DNA from: Balneolaceae bacterium
Lineage (GTDB): Bacteria; Bacteroidota; Rhodothermia; Balneolales; Balneolaceae
Assembly: GCA_007134665.1 (NCBI GenBank)
Contig: SLKH01000330.1
Span: 1-15,154, forward strand
Reading direction: 5' to 3'
Length of the DNA stretch: 15,154 nt
Positions 1 through 7,692 of this stretch are shown here, one piece after another. Both the position numbers and the translations under genes were made by a program. A model generated the notes under the pieces. It did not search any database. It had not been told where the DNA came from and saw only the letters and a program-made list of their open reading frames with translations. Position 1 is the stretch's first letter, and the number at the start of each line of letters is the position of its first letter.

Positions 1-18
1 TCCTATGTAGGATGGGTG

Positions 19-1248
19 TTATTCATAAAGCAGGTATTGGCCTCTTAGCTCTTCAAACTGAGCAGTTTCAAATTGCCAATCGGACGGATTTTCCTCTTTA
101 ATCCGTTCTATTTCTCTTGTGCCTGCCAGATGATACAGAAAATCATTTGTCTCAGCACCCGGAGTATGTTTCAACAAAAAGGCCATCACCTGCAAACCGG
201 TTTTGACCGGATCTGCCTGATGATAATCTGTTATTCTGAGCCGGATGCCGTTACAAATTTCACCTTCATGTTTTGGATTTAAAGCCTTCCCGGGAATCGA
301 CTCCGGAGTAAAAACCTTTTTTTCAACTATCACTCCTGACAATTCCGATTGGAGCTGATCGAGTGATGATTGATTAAATTCGGTATCCGGTGCACCCAAT
401 ATTAAAAACGGATCTTTGGTACCTCTTCCTTCCGACAGATTTGTACCCTCTATGAAACATGTGCCGGGATATGCATACGCGTGCTCAAACGTTGGCAGGT
501 TTGGTGATGGCGGAAACCAGGGTAAACCGGTATCCGGCCACAACATACGCCGTTCCCAGCCTTCCATCCTGATGACCCGGTATTCAGGAACGGATTCAAG
601 TTCAACCCAACGCTCCCCGATGATCATCAGTCCCAATTCACCCAGGGTCAATCCATGCGCAACCGGTATCGGATACATTCCAACAAAAGAAGTGAATTCC
701 GGCTTAAGCACCCAGCCTGAAACATATTCGCCCCCAAGTGGATTAGGCCGGTCGAGCACCCAGACTTTTGTTTCAAATTCTGATGCAGCTTCCAGTATGA
801 GCCCCAGGGTGGCATTATATGTATAAAAGCGGGTACCAACATCCTGCATATCAAACAATAGCAGATCTACACTTTCAAGCATATCACCGGTGGGCTTTCG
901 TGTTTCTCCATAAAGAGAATAAACCGGTAAACCAGTATCCTGGTCAACACCATCTTCAATCAGTTCGCCTGCACCTGCATCTCCCCGAAATCCGTGTTCC
1001 GGTGCAAATAGTGCTGTGATATTCACCCCTGAAGCAATCAGTGTATCCAGCATATGGGTCTCCCCGATGCGTGCCGTGGGATTCATAACCAAACCCACCC
1101 TGTACCCTTCAAGCTCTACCAGATGAGAATCAATCAAGATTTCTGCACCGGTAAGTACTCTGTTGATATCTTTCGAATTTCGGGGCTCACAATCCGACAG
1201 AGTTATATAAAGAATTATCACCGGCAATACATACAGAAAAAATTTCAT
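19..1248 (-). CDS. NamZ-like exo-beta-N-acetylmuramidase (DUF1343/YbbC family), exported, possibly a lipoprotein
   Basis: Members of this family remove N-acetylmuramic acid from the non-reducing ends of peptidoglycan fragments outside the cytoplasm. The 409-residue protein shows the family hallmarks in order: FAPEHGFRGDAGAG (81-94), FDMQDVGTRFYTY (132-144), DRPNPLGG (166-173), and EGTNLSEGRGTKDPF (267-281). It has the usual family length and looks complete. I chose the ATG at 1248 because a hydrophobic signal sequence (MKFFLYVLPVIILY) begins there; a TTG four codons upstream is less likely. The signal ends in LSDC with Cys20, which resembles a lipobox except for Asp before the cysteine, so lipidation is uncertain. 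No Shine-Dalgarno is visible. The gene is divergent from the AsmA gene, and its downstream neighbour lies outside the window. The family is assigned from motifs; the substrate is inferred from characterised members. Confidence 0.9.
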   Translation of the reverse strand: MKFFLYVLPVIILYITLSDCEPRNSKDINRVLTGAEILIDSHLVELEGYRVGLVMNPTARIGETHMLDTLIASGVNITALFAPEHGFRGDAGAGELIEDGVDQDTGLPVYSLYGETRKPTGDMLESVDLLLFDMQDVGTRFYTYNATLGLILEAASEFETKVWVLDRPNPLGGEYVSGWVLKPEFTSFVGMYPIPVAHGLTLGELGLMIIGERWVELESVPEYRVIRMEGWERRMLWPDTGLPWFPPSPNLPTFEHAYAYPGTCFIEGTNLSEGRGTKDPFLILGAPDTEFNQSSLDQLQSELSGVIVEKKVFTPESIPGKALNPKHEGEICNGIRLRITDYHQADPVKTGLQVMAFLLKHTPGAETNDFLYHLAGTREIERIKEENPSDWQFETAQFEELRGQYLLYE

Positions 1249-1584
1249 TTGGATCAGCAAGGTTGCGATTACATATAACTTACAGCAAACTTTTATGATA
1301 TTGATTTTTATGAAACAATTCCCGGCCCCTTCAATTGGAAATAAAAAAGCGGGCTTATAGAAATTTATTACTGAAATTAACCCGGTAACAGTTCAGTTGA
1401 ATCTGATTCTTTTTATCTTGCTACATTGAAGAAGGCTTTGAAAATCCCGGGATTTTGTTCGTATTCAACATCAAAACTATGACTATCTATTTGAGGTATT
1501 ATTTTTTTGATATGGCAGAATGCGGACGAAAGAACATTTTATCAAAACCTTCTTGAAATTAATACAAATCATTTGAGTTACTGT
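1249..1584. other. 336-bp divergent intergenic region between the NamZ-like and AsmA genes
   Basis: I see no convincing gene here. The strand is A+T-rich with stop codons in all frames. It must hold both divergent promoters. A perfect 16-bp palindrome at 1441-1456 is listed separately. On the plus strand TTGTTC (1455-1460) is followed after 17 bp by TATGAC (1478-1483), a weak sigma70-like match that could drive the AsmA gene. On the minus strand no clear promoter could be assigned to the NamZ-like gene. Confidence 0.5.
1441..1456. promoter_or_regulatory. Perfect 16-bp palindrome, candidate operator upstream of the AsmA gene
   Basis: AAAATCCCGGGATTTT is its own reverse complement with no interruption. 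It lies 128 bp before the AsmA start codon and overlaps by two bases a weak -35-like TTGTTC. This placement suits a dimeric regulator's binding site. A terminator is less likely because the T-run is part of the stem and no T-tract follows. Function is inferred from symmetry only. Confidence 0.35.
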
Positions 1585-4500
1585 ATGAAACTATTTATTA
1601 AGATTCTGGCCGGTATATTGCTGTTCTTTATCATTCTGATTATTGGGCTGAATATTTATTTCACAGATGAGAGACTCAAAAGTATGATCGTACCCCAGAT
1701 TAATCAGGCACTTGACAGGGAGGTACAGATTGACAGGATGTCGATGACTTTTTTCAGGACATTTCCGCGCTTCGGCCTTCAAGTCAACGGTTTTATGCTG
1801 CCTGACGATGAAGGTGAACCTGTCGCTGAATTTGATGAGCTGACTGCTTCTGTACGAATTTTTCCATTGCTCAGAGATGAGATTTCGATCTCCAGACTAA
1901 ATGTCATCAACCCGAATCTTTTCTATAAGGTTTTTGCTGACTCAACGACGAACATAGATTTTTTGCTCACTGAAGATATTGAAGAACCTGAAGAAACGGA
2001 GCGGGGCTATACCATTCAGATACCACGGCTGGATATTCACAATGCCGGAATTTTTTATACCGATGCGGTTTCCGAATCAACCATCGAACTAACCGGCTTG
2101 AATGCTGATATCAGCCTCATCTTTTCTGATTTGATCGAGAGTACAGTTGATGCAAACCTTGAATCTTTTTCAGCAAATTATGGCGGAACTCAATATGTCA
2201 CGAATTTGGCACTCAGCCTGCAGCAACAATCGGTCATAAATATGGATGATGAGCTTCTGACCCTGGCGGATGGAACTTTTTCAATCCGGGGGCTTGCACT
2301 TGATATCAGCGGCACATTCGGAAAATGGAGCAGTGAAGCTCCGGAAATCGACTTTCAGTTTCACTCAACTTCAGATAATTTCGGAGAACTATTGCGGCTG
2401 GCACCGTCCGAATATGATGAATATTTGCAAGGCCTGGAATCAAGTGGTTCCCTCACTTTCGAGGGGAATATTTCGGGTATACTTACAGAAGGAGAAATTC
2501 CGGGGTTCGACATTACAGCAGAGGTGACGGATGGATATCTTATGAACCCAGACCTTCAGGAACCCATAAGGGATATCAATTTTTCACTGATAGCCAATAA
2601 CTACCAGGTTTCACTAAACAGGTTTAGTGCAACTGCTGCAGGTAACAGGCTGAATGCTTCGGGGTTGCTTGAAAGGCCATTCGATGAGGATGCTTCATTT
2701 TCCATGAATGTAGTCGGTGACATCGACCTTGAAACAATCAGCCAGTTCTACCCAATTGACCAGGTGGGAATTGAGATTTTAACCGGACTCCTGGCCGTCG
2801 ATATGGATGCTGCCGGCAACATTCAATATCCTGAGGAAGCCCTTTTTAATGGCTCACTGACACTTCAAAATGGAGTTTTTAAGTACATTGAAGTACCCCG
2901 GCCGATTGAAAATATAGAAGCTGACCTGCAGGCAGACCAAAACCGAATCATTATCAATAAAACTTCTTTCAGAGCATCTGATAACAGGTTTTCCATGTCC
3001 GGCTCTATAACCGAGCCGCTTGCAGAAATGCCGTCGTTCGATATCGATGCGGACCTCGACTTTGACCTGGAGACGATCAAGGACTTTTATCCTATCGATG
3101 AAGATACTTTGATGTTGAGAGGGCAGTTAATTGCTGATGCAAGGCTGCGGGGACAAGCAGATCAATTTCTTCGTGCAATCCAGGAGAGTAATATCCGGTT
3201 TCAAAACGGATATGTCGCACACCGGTCACTGGGTGCACCACTTGAAGAAATCACATTCATCGCCGGATCAAGAAATACCAGGCTTACGATCAATGAATCA
3301 AGTTTCAGGACCGGAGATAACAATCTGTCTATGACCGGCACAGTTGATGACTTTCTTGATGATGATCCCGTTTTCGACCTTACCCTTGATGGGTCAGCAA
3401 CATTGGCAGATGTTTCAACTTATTACTCTCTTGAACCCTGGATTAATGAGTTATCCGGTTTTGCTGTTATGAACCTGAATGCCAGAGGGCCGGCCGGCGA
3501 TCCGAAGCAAATTAATCTGAACGGTTCGCTCAGGCTTAATGAAGTTCATGCATCCGGAGACTCGCTTGCACTGCCTGTCTCAAATCTTGAAGGAATTCTC
3601 TCTGTGCAACCCGATGCAATGACACTCGAACATTTTTTCATGCATTACGGAACTTCTGATTTCACACTTCAGGGCAGGCTTCAAAATTATCTTGGATTCA
3701 TGCAGGAACACGAAACAGCAGCAACCATGCCTGCAATAAACGGATCCTATCACAGCCGGTTACTAAACCTTGATGAAATGTTTGACTGGGATGAGGAAGA
3801 TGAGGACCCGCTCCATATTGAACTTCCGAATATGACCAGTACCGTAACAGCTCAGATTGACACTTTGATGATTTTCGGAGTTCCGATATACAATATCCGG
3901 GGCAGTGGCCATACCGGGCCGGAACAACTTGTCATCGATGAGGCTTCAGCAGTAATGTTTGATGGCACAGCTAACGGGAGGCTTGTCTGGGCAGTACCTC
4001 AGCCGGACTATACCAATCTGCAATTTATTGGGGAACTAAGTGAGCTACAGGTGAATGCATTCTTCCGGGAGTTCCCGATTTTGGGTGAAAACAGCCGGTT
4101 TGAACAGCATGTAACCGGTGGATTCAGTGCCAATGTGGATTATTACACTGAACTGGATGAGTATATCGACCCGGTCATGTCTTCTACCGTGGCTGAGGGT
4201 TCATTTGGAATGACCCGTGCAAGATTAAGGGGCCACCCTGTACAGGAAAGGCTTGCTGACTGGCTCGGATTCAATGAACTCAGAAGCATGGCACTTGATG
4301 AATGGGATGCAGAGTTTTCGATTAGAGAATCGGTTTTGACCCTGACCAATTTCAGGCTTACAAGTGATAATATCGGAATTAAACTGGATGGAACTCAACA
4401 CCTCGAGACCGATGAAATTGACTTTACAGCCCAGCTTTTACTTCCTTCCAGATTTAGGAGCGGTATTGCATCCGTCATCAGTAGCAGAGCCGTGGATGCT

Positions 4501-4650
4501 TTGACAAGAGATGACGGTATCATTGTCGTCCCGATCAGAATAACAGGTACGATGGGTAATCCACAGATTTCCCCACGGCAATCCATCATTGAAGACCTGC
4601 TCAGGGATGCAGGCAGAGATGCATTGCGGAGGTTATTTGACAGAAATTGA
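1585..4650 (+). CDS. AsmA-family inner-membrane-anchored periplasmic protein
   Basis: This 1021-residue protein has one N-terminal membrane helix (about residues 4-26) followed by a long periplasmic region. The AsmA N-terminal pattern follows the helix (LKSMIVPQINQALDREVQID, 31-50, then the FPRFGLQVNGF stretch, 60-70). The middle is a run of repeating beta-strand units with recurrent F-x-x-x-G/DN-x-L/F-x-M-x-G motifs. An AsmA C-terminal module ends in VVPIRITGTMGNPQISP near residue 990. AsmA-like proteins (TamB, YhdP, YdbH in E. coli) form hydrophobic grooves spanning the periplasm and are implicated in phospholipid traffic to the outer membrane; that role is inferred here. I chose the ATG at 1585 because the membrane helix starts there; the longer reading from a TTG at 1507 adds 26 unrelated polar residues. 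There is no Shine-Dalgarno. The gene is monocistronic and closed by a hairpin just after the stop. Confidence 0.88.
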   Translation: MKLFIKILAGILLFFIILIIGLNIYFTDERLKSMIVPQINQALDREVQIDRMSMTFFRTFPRFGLQVNGFMLPDDEGEPVAEFDELTASVRIFPLLRDEISISRLNVINPNLFYKVFADSTTNIDFLLTEDIEEPEETERGYTIQIPRLDIHNAGIFYTDAVSESTIELTGLNADISLIFSDLIESTVDANLESFSANYGGTQYVTNLALSLQQQSVINMDDELLTLADGTFSIRGLALDISGTFGKWSSEAPEIDFQFHSTSDNFGELLRLAPSEYDEYLQGLESSGSLTFEGNISGILTEGEIPGFDITAEVTDGYLMNPDLQEPIRDINFSLIANNYQVSLNRFSATAAGNRLNASGLLERPFDEDASFSMNVVGDIDLETISQFYPIDQVGIEILTGLLAVDMDAAGNIQYPEEALFNGSLTLQNGVFKYIEVPRPIENIEADLQADQNRIIINKTSFRASDNRFSMSGSITEPLAEMPSFDIDADLDFDLETIKDFYPIDEDTLMLRGQLIADARLRGQADQFLRAIQESNIRFQNGYVAHRSLGAPLEEITFIAGSRNTRLTINESSFRTGDNNLSMTGTVDDFLDDDPVFDLTLDGSATLADVSTYYSLEPWINELSGFAVMNLNARGPAGDPKQINLNGSLRLNEVHASGDSLALPVSNLEGILSVQPDAMTLEHFFMHYGTSDFTLQGRLQNYLGFMQEHETAATMPAINGSYHSRLLNLDEMFDWDEEDEDPLHIELPNMTSTVTAQIDTLMIFGVPIYNIRGSGHTGPEQLVIDEASAVMFDGTANGRLVWAVPQPDYTNLQFIGELSELQVNAFFREFPILGENSRFEQHVTGGFSANVDYYTELDEYIDPVMSSTVAEGSFGMTRARLRGHPVQERLADWLGFNELRSMALDEWDAEFSIRESVLTLTNFRLTSDNIGIKLDGTQHLETDEIDFTAQLLLPSRFRSGIASVISSRAVDALTRDDGIIVVPIRITGTMGNPQISPRQSIIEDLLRDAGRDALRRLFDRN

Positions 4651-4654
4651 TAGT

Positions 4655-4690
4655 GGGAGTTCATAAATCGAACTCCTGCAATATTTTCCA
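4655..4690 (+). terminator. Putative intrinsic terminator after the AsmA gene
   Basis: GGAGTTC (4656-4662) pairs perfectly with GAACTCC (4670-4676) around a 7-nt loop, and wobble pairs can extend the stem outward. It begins 5 nt after the AsmA stop codon. The following T-run (ATTTTCC) is short and starts several bases late, so termination may be weak. Confidence 0.5.
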
Positions 4691-4694
4691 TAAA

Positions 4695-4747
4695 GTATCC
4701 GGATACCAGAAGCCGGCAATCTGAACTTCTTCAGGTATTAGGATACC
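4695..4747. promoter_or_regulatory. Pair of 13-bp operator-like motifs GTATnnGGATACC, 40 bp apart
   Basis: GTATCCGGATACC (4695-4707) and GTATTAGGATACC (4735-4747) share 11 of 13 bases in the same orientation with starts 40 bp apart, close to four helical turns. The first contains a perfect 12-bp palindrome (4695-4706). The second forms a GGTAT/ATACC dyad around TAGG. They lie between the AsmA terminator and the candidate structured RNA upstream of lgt. Dyad symmetry plus helical spacing fits a cooperative regulator, but no regulator gene is in the window. Confidence 0.35.
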
Positions 4748-4757
4748 GACCTTTTAA

Positions 4758-4939
4758 GAGGAGTTACCCCGAAAATTTTCATTTCGCACACTGTAAGTAA
4801 TTATTAATCAATAGGTTTTAATTTTTGACAAGTGGAAATAAATTTTTTCTCGTTTCACTGCTCTGCCGTGAAATGGCACTCGGCGAGAGACGAGAATAAG
4901 ATAGTTTTTGATTTTACAGAAAAAATGGGGCAACTCCTC
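4758..4939 (+). ncRNA. Candidate structured RNA or long structured leader upstream of lgt
   Basis: Five helices nest without crossing. P1 is 4758-4770 with 4927-4939 (12 of 13 pairs, one A-C mismatch). P2 is 4791-4796 with 4914-4919 (CTGTAA/TTACAG). P3 is 4806-4811 with 4908-4913 (AATCAA/TTGATT). P4 is 4847-4853 with 4890-4896. P5 is 4861-4868 with 4881-4889 (CTCTGCCG/CGGCGAGAG, one bulged G). A competing hairpin, TTTCAC/GTGAAA (4853-4858 with 4868-4873), excludes P4 and P5. The 3' arm of P1 is followed by a pyrimidine-rich stretch. The rod-like fold of 182 nt could be a free RNA (6S-like architecture is one possibility, not shown by sequence identity) or a switching leader of lgt. Strand is assumed from lgt. 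Confidence 0.35.
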
Positions 4940-5008
4940 AACCTTTTAACCCTTTTCTTTCTTACATACCCTTTCGTATCTTCCCTGCCACTTTAACTGA
5001 CACTGCAT

Positions 5009-6022
5009 ATGCAACAAGCCGACAATTATTTTGTCTGGGATACCGATCCCGTCATTTTCACAATCCAGGAGTTTCAACTTCCGCTGCCGATTTATATCTG
5101 GGGACTGGTTCTCGGTGGAGTATTGATTTACCTGGGCTGGCAAAAATACATTCCATCTGATGAAAGAAAGAGGGCATCGGTTCCGGCATGGAAGCCCTGG
5201 GCAATTATCCTTGGAAGCTTTATTGCGGGCCAGCTGCCTTTTTTAATGATGGGCGGGCCATCTATCGATTCAATTGGCCCGATTGCACCAAGATGGTATG
5301 GGTTGATGTTTGCATCGGCCTTTATATTCGGTTACCTGCTTGGCTCTAAAATGCTGAGGGATGGCGGCCGCACGCCTGAAGAGATTGACCGGTTATTGAT
5401 CTATATCCTGATCGCGACTGTTGTGGGAGCACGTCTGGGGCACATCATATTTTACGACCTTGAGTATTATCTGCGAAATCCACAGTTGATTCCTGCAATT
5501 TGGATGGGCGGGCTGGCTTCTCATGGAGCTGCAGTTGCAATTATCATTGCCATGTGGCTCTATGTGAAAAAGACTCCAAGAATGACATTCTACTGGCTTG
5601 CTGACAGGGTTGTTCCTGCTGTTGCAGTTGGCGGTATGTTTATCCGTATTGGAAATTTCTTTAATTCCGAGATATTGGGCCAAGCCACGGATGTACCATG
5701 GGCAGTGATATTTGCAAATATCGACATGATCCCGCGACATCCATCCATGCTTTATGAGTCATTGTCAACAATTATAGTCCTGGCAGTCCTCCTGACGATT
5801 TATTACAAATACAACAAAAGACCACCTGAAGGATCACTTTTTGGAAGTTTCCTGGTATTGCTCTTTTCCGGCAGATTCCTGATAGAATTTACCAAACTGC
5901 ATCATTCCGACTTTGAAGAGGGCCTGATACTGAATATGGGGCAGTGGTTATCCATACCTCTTGTATTATTTGGCCTCTGGCTGATCATTAAAAAAGTAAA
6001 CTGGAAGAAACAGGGGAAATAA
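5009..6022 (+). CDS. lgt: Phosphatidylglycerol-prolipoprotein diacylglyceryl transferase
   Basis: Lgt transfers diacylglycerol from phosphatidylglycerol to the lipobox cysteine of prolipoproteins in the inner membrane, the first step of lipoprotein maturation. Family motifs are clear: VWDTDPVIF (9-17), PRWYGLMFA (94-102), GARLGH (140-145), GGLASHG (167-173) with the conserved His172, the signature RIGNFFNSEILG (213-224), RHPSMLYE (243-250), and GRFLIEF (288-294). The protein has 337 residues, longer than the usual 260-300. The excess sits between DPVIFTI and the PRWYGL motif (about residues 20-90), where an extra membrane helix (30-44) and a second hydrophobic segment (64-81) appear. All expected conserved residues are present, so I expect activity. 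The ATG at 5009 places the VWDxDP motif at the normal N-terminal distance. It faces the porin gene, with 34 bp between the stops and no obvious terminator hairpin. Confidence 0.96.
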   Translation: MQQADNYFVWDTDPVIFTIQEFQLPLPIYIWGLVLGGVLIYLGWQKYIPSDERKRASVPAWKPWAIILGSFIAGQLPFLMMGGPSIDSIGPIAPRWYGLMFASAFIFGYLLGSKMLRDGGRTPEEIDRLLIYILIATVVGARLGHIIFYDLEYYLRNPQLIPAIWMGGLASHGAAVAIIIAMWLYVKKTPRMTFYWLADRVVPAVAVGGMFIRIGNFFNSEILGQATDVPWAVIFANIDMIPRHPSMLYESLSTIIVLAVLLTIYYKYNKRPPEGSLFGSFLVLLFSGRFLIEFTKLHHSDFEEGLILNMGQWLSIPLVLFGLWLIIKKVNWKKQGK

Positions 6023-6056
6023 TACAGCCGGGACTTCGATGGGATTGACAAGACTA

Positions 6057-7097
6057 TCAAAAATGAAGCTGCATACTTGCACTAATTCCCACCTGGTTGT
6101 CAATAGCTTCATCAAATTCTGATAACAGATTGATTCTGAAGCTGACCAAATCCGTTACATAATGCGTCAGCCCCAGTATAAACTGGTCGCTTCCGGAGTC
6201 AATTTCCCTGAAACTCAGATGATCCCACCTCGCTACAACACGGGTACTCTCATTAATTTTATATCCACCTGTAAAATAGTAACCCACTATAGTCTCTTCC
6301 GGCCCGCCTATATAATTTACAACGTCAAAATCACCCACAAGCAATTCAGCAGCAAAGATCCAGCTGTTATCTTCATAGCGAATATCTGCACCATATAAAT
6401 ATCGATGGCCAGCAACCTGAATACCGCTGGAACCAATTGTTGTATTATCATTATCACCAAAAGCTCCATTGATTCCGATCCGAACAAACCCGTCACCATC
6501 CGTTTCAGCCTGGTATGCCAACCTTCCCATATAGAAAAATTTGTTATCCATGTTTGTATTGACACCGTTTCCGTTAAACAGGCTAAAATAGTAATGTACC
6601 TGGCCGAGGTCTCCAAAAATACTGGCACCGATCTCTCTCGGATTCAACATCGTTCCGACTAATCGTGCCCTCGATATCAAATCAGTCAATCCAGGGTGGG
6701 GCAATAATTCTGCACTGAATTGTGGTTTTTGAGCTCCCATTCGAATACGGAAACGTTCACTGTAATTATAACTCATATAAGCATCCAGTAAATTGGGTTC
6801 CCTGGCAAAATTGAATTGAAACCGGTAGTCAAATTGCCCGTCCAATACACCTGAAATACCTATTCGTGCATTTCCTGCCTGGAATGTTCTCCCTCCATTG
6901 AAATTGGTATCTTCAAAAGAATATCGGCCATAAGCCTGAATCAGGCCCGATACACTGAACGGTTCATGTTTTATTAGAGATAATAACCGAATGTCATTCC
7001 TCTCTGAATCATCTTGAGCAAATAGATGCACAGGGAATAGTATTAATACGCTCAAAAAAAATATGACTGTGGATACCAGCAAGTATCTTAATTTCAT
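6057..7097 (-). CDS. Outer-membrane porin, phosphate-selective porin O/P-like family
   Basis: The 346-residue product starts with a signal peptide (hydrophobic core about 5-26, likely cleavage after LFAQ near 28). The mature protein alternates short amphipathic strands with tight turns, as in a beta-barrel, and ends in MQLHF with a C-terminal aromatic residue typical of outer-membrane insertion. Family-like stretches include VSGLIQAYGRYSF (49-61), the ISGVLDGQFDYRFQFNF segment, and a DAYMSYNY stretch followed by RMGAQKPQF, the pattern seen in OprP/OprO-related porins. It probably forms a small-solute channel; phosphate selectivity should not be assumed. The ATG at 7097 is followed directly by the signal peptide. 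No Shine-Dalgarno is seen. It is divergent from the small membrane protein gene and convergent with lgt. Confidence 0.8.
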   Translation of the reverse strand: MKLRYLLVSTVIFFLSVLILFPVHLFAQDDSERNDIRLLSLIKHEPFSVSGLIQAYGRYSFEDTNFNGGRTFQAGNARIGISGVLDGQFDYRFQFNFAREPNLLDAYMSYNYSERFRIRMGAQKPQFSAELLPHPGLTDLISRARLVGTMLNPREIGASIFGDLGQVHYYFSLFNGNGVNTNMDNKFFYMGRLAYQAETDGDGFVRIGINGAFGDNDNTTIGSSGIQVAGHRYLYGADIRYEDNSWIFAAELLVGDFDVVNYIGGPEETIVGYYFTGGYKINESTRVVARWDHLSFREIDSGSDQFILGLTHYVTDLVSFRINLLSEFDEAIDNQVGISASMQLHF

Positions 7098-7174
7098 AGA
7101 AATGATTCTTTAAAAGTTAGTAAGTTTCATAGCAGATGAAGGTATCCAAAAAATGGCTAATCTTCATAGAAATG
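7092..7174. repeat. Three near-identical 12-14-nt direct repeats in the porin / membrane-protein divergent region
   Basis: TTCATAGAAATG occurs at 7093-7104 and again at 7163-7174, exactly 70 bp apart, and the similarity continues for about 12 bases beyond each copy. A degenerate third copy, TTCATAGCAGATG, lies at 7126-7138. The first copy contains the complement of the porin start codon. They may be remnants of a small duplication or protein-binding sites; nothing decides between these. Confidence 0.35.
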
Positions 7175-7212
7175 GCTTTTTAAGTTCTTCGAGAATTCAA
7201 TGTCCCCTCAAT

Positions 7213-7644
7213 ATGGAAGAAATTTCGTTTCGATGGTTTTCACTCTATTATCTTGCACTTGGCATACTTCTTATCACCGGAGGCGGGTATATTTTTGCCC
7301 GGATTCAGGCAGTAACTGACTACATTAAACATGCTTCAAAACTTGAAAGGCCGCCATCCATGTGGGTGCGAATAGTGAAGTATTTTTTTATGTTCACCAT
7401 ACCATGTTTCATTCTCTCTTTTTTTCCATTCTCGTGGCCTGAATTAATCTTTTCAATCTGGAGCCTGATCATTGTTTTTACTACAGGACAATTACTGGCA
7501 TACTGGAAACATACTTCTCAGGCGATAAAAGAAAACACGGATCAAATTCCCAAAAAAACCCGGTTCATCTCCTTCAATATGGTTTCGCTCGGTTTTATCA
7601 TGTTTCTTCTCTTCTACCACCTGCAAACGAGGTTTGCGGTTTAA
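7213..7644 (+). CDS. Hypothetical four-helix integral membrane protein
   Basis: I do not recognise the family. The 143-residue product has four predicted membrane segments at about 8-29, 51-71, 75-97 and 118-136. A charged linker (KHASKLERPP, 39-48) follows helix 1 and a polar loop rich in Lys/Thr (99-117) precedes helix 4. No catalytic motif or cysteine pair is evident. I prefer the ATG at 7213 because helix 1 follows shortly. The 20 extra residues of the alternative ATG at 7153 are polar and include one of the direct repeats that also lie in untranslated sequence. The 7153 start does have an A-rich lead and an AAGG upstream, so it cannot be excluded. The gene stands alone: divergent from the porin and separated from the nuclease-ligase pair by a hairpin and 131 bp. 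Confidence 0.65.
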   Translation: MEEISFRWFSLYYLALGILLITGGGYIFARIQAVTDYIKHASKLERPPSMWVRIVKYFFMFTIPCFILSFFPFSWPELIFSIWSLIIVFTTGQLLAYWKHTSQAIKENTDQIPKKTRFISFNMVSLGFIMFLLFYHLQTRFAV

Positions 7645-7649
7645 CTTTA
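7621..7649 (+). terminator. Putative terminator overlapping the end of the membrane-protein gene
   Basis: GCAAAC (7623-7628) pairs with GTTTGC (7632-7637) around a GAG loop, and the stem extends by a T-G and a C-G pair to 7621/7639. TTTAACTTTAA follows immediately and contains the stop codon at 7642-7644. The hairpin lies partly inside the last codons, and the T-tract is interrupted, so it may be leaky. Confidence 0.4.
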
Positions 7650-7692
7650 AGTCAGTTATCTGAATCACGGGTAACATTTTAAAATTTATTCT

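Larger units (their letters stand above)
4651..5008. other. 358-bp intergenic region between the AsmA gene and lgt
   Basis: No coding region is supported. From left to right it holds the AsmA terminator hairpin, the paired GTATnnGGATACC motifs, and the nested-helix region. A TTGACA at 4825-4830 lies inside that region but has no good -10 at 16-18 bp. The last 70 bp are pyrimidine-rich and lead to the lgt ATG without a Shine-Dalgarno. Confidence 0.6.

Noticed and set aside
416..826. 136-codon plus-strand open frame
   Set aside because: It lies wholly antisense to the well-supported NamZ-like gene and has no recognisable domain or start context.
4395..4691. 98-codon minus-strand frame over the end of the AsmA gene
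   Set aside because: It is antisense to conserved AsmA C-terminal sequence and to the terminator hairpin; no protein features.
4825..4830. TTGACA as the lgt promoter -35
   Set aside because: No acceptable -10 lies 16-18 bp downstream, and the hexamer falls within the nested-helix region; too weak to list as a promoter.
6317..6628. 103-codon minus-strand open frame inside the porin gene
   Set aside because: It overlaps the porin gene on the same strand in another frame, has no motif and is best seen as a shadow.
7153..7212. ATG at 7153 as the membrane-protein start
   Set aside because: It is possible, but the added 20 residues are polar and contain the direct repeat also found in untranslated sequence; the ATG at 7213 is preferred.
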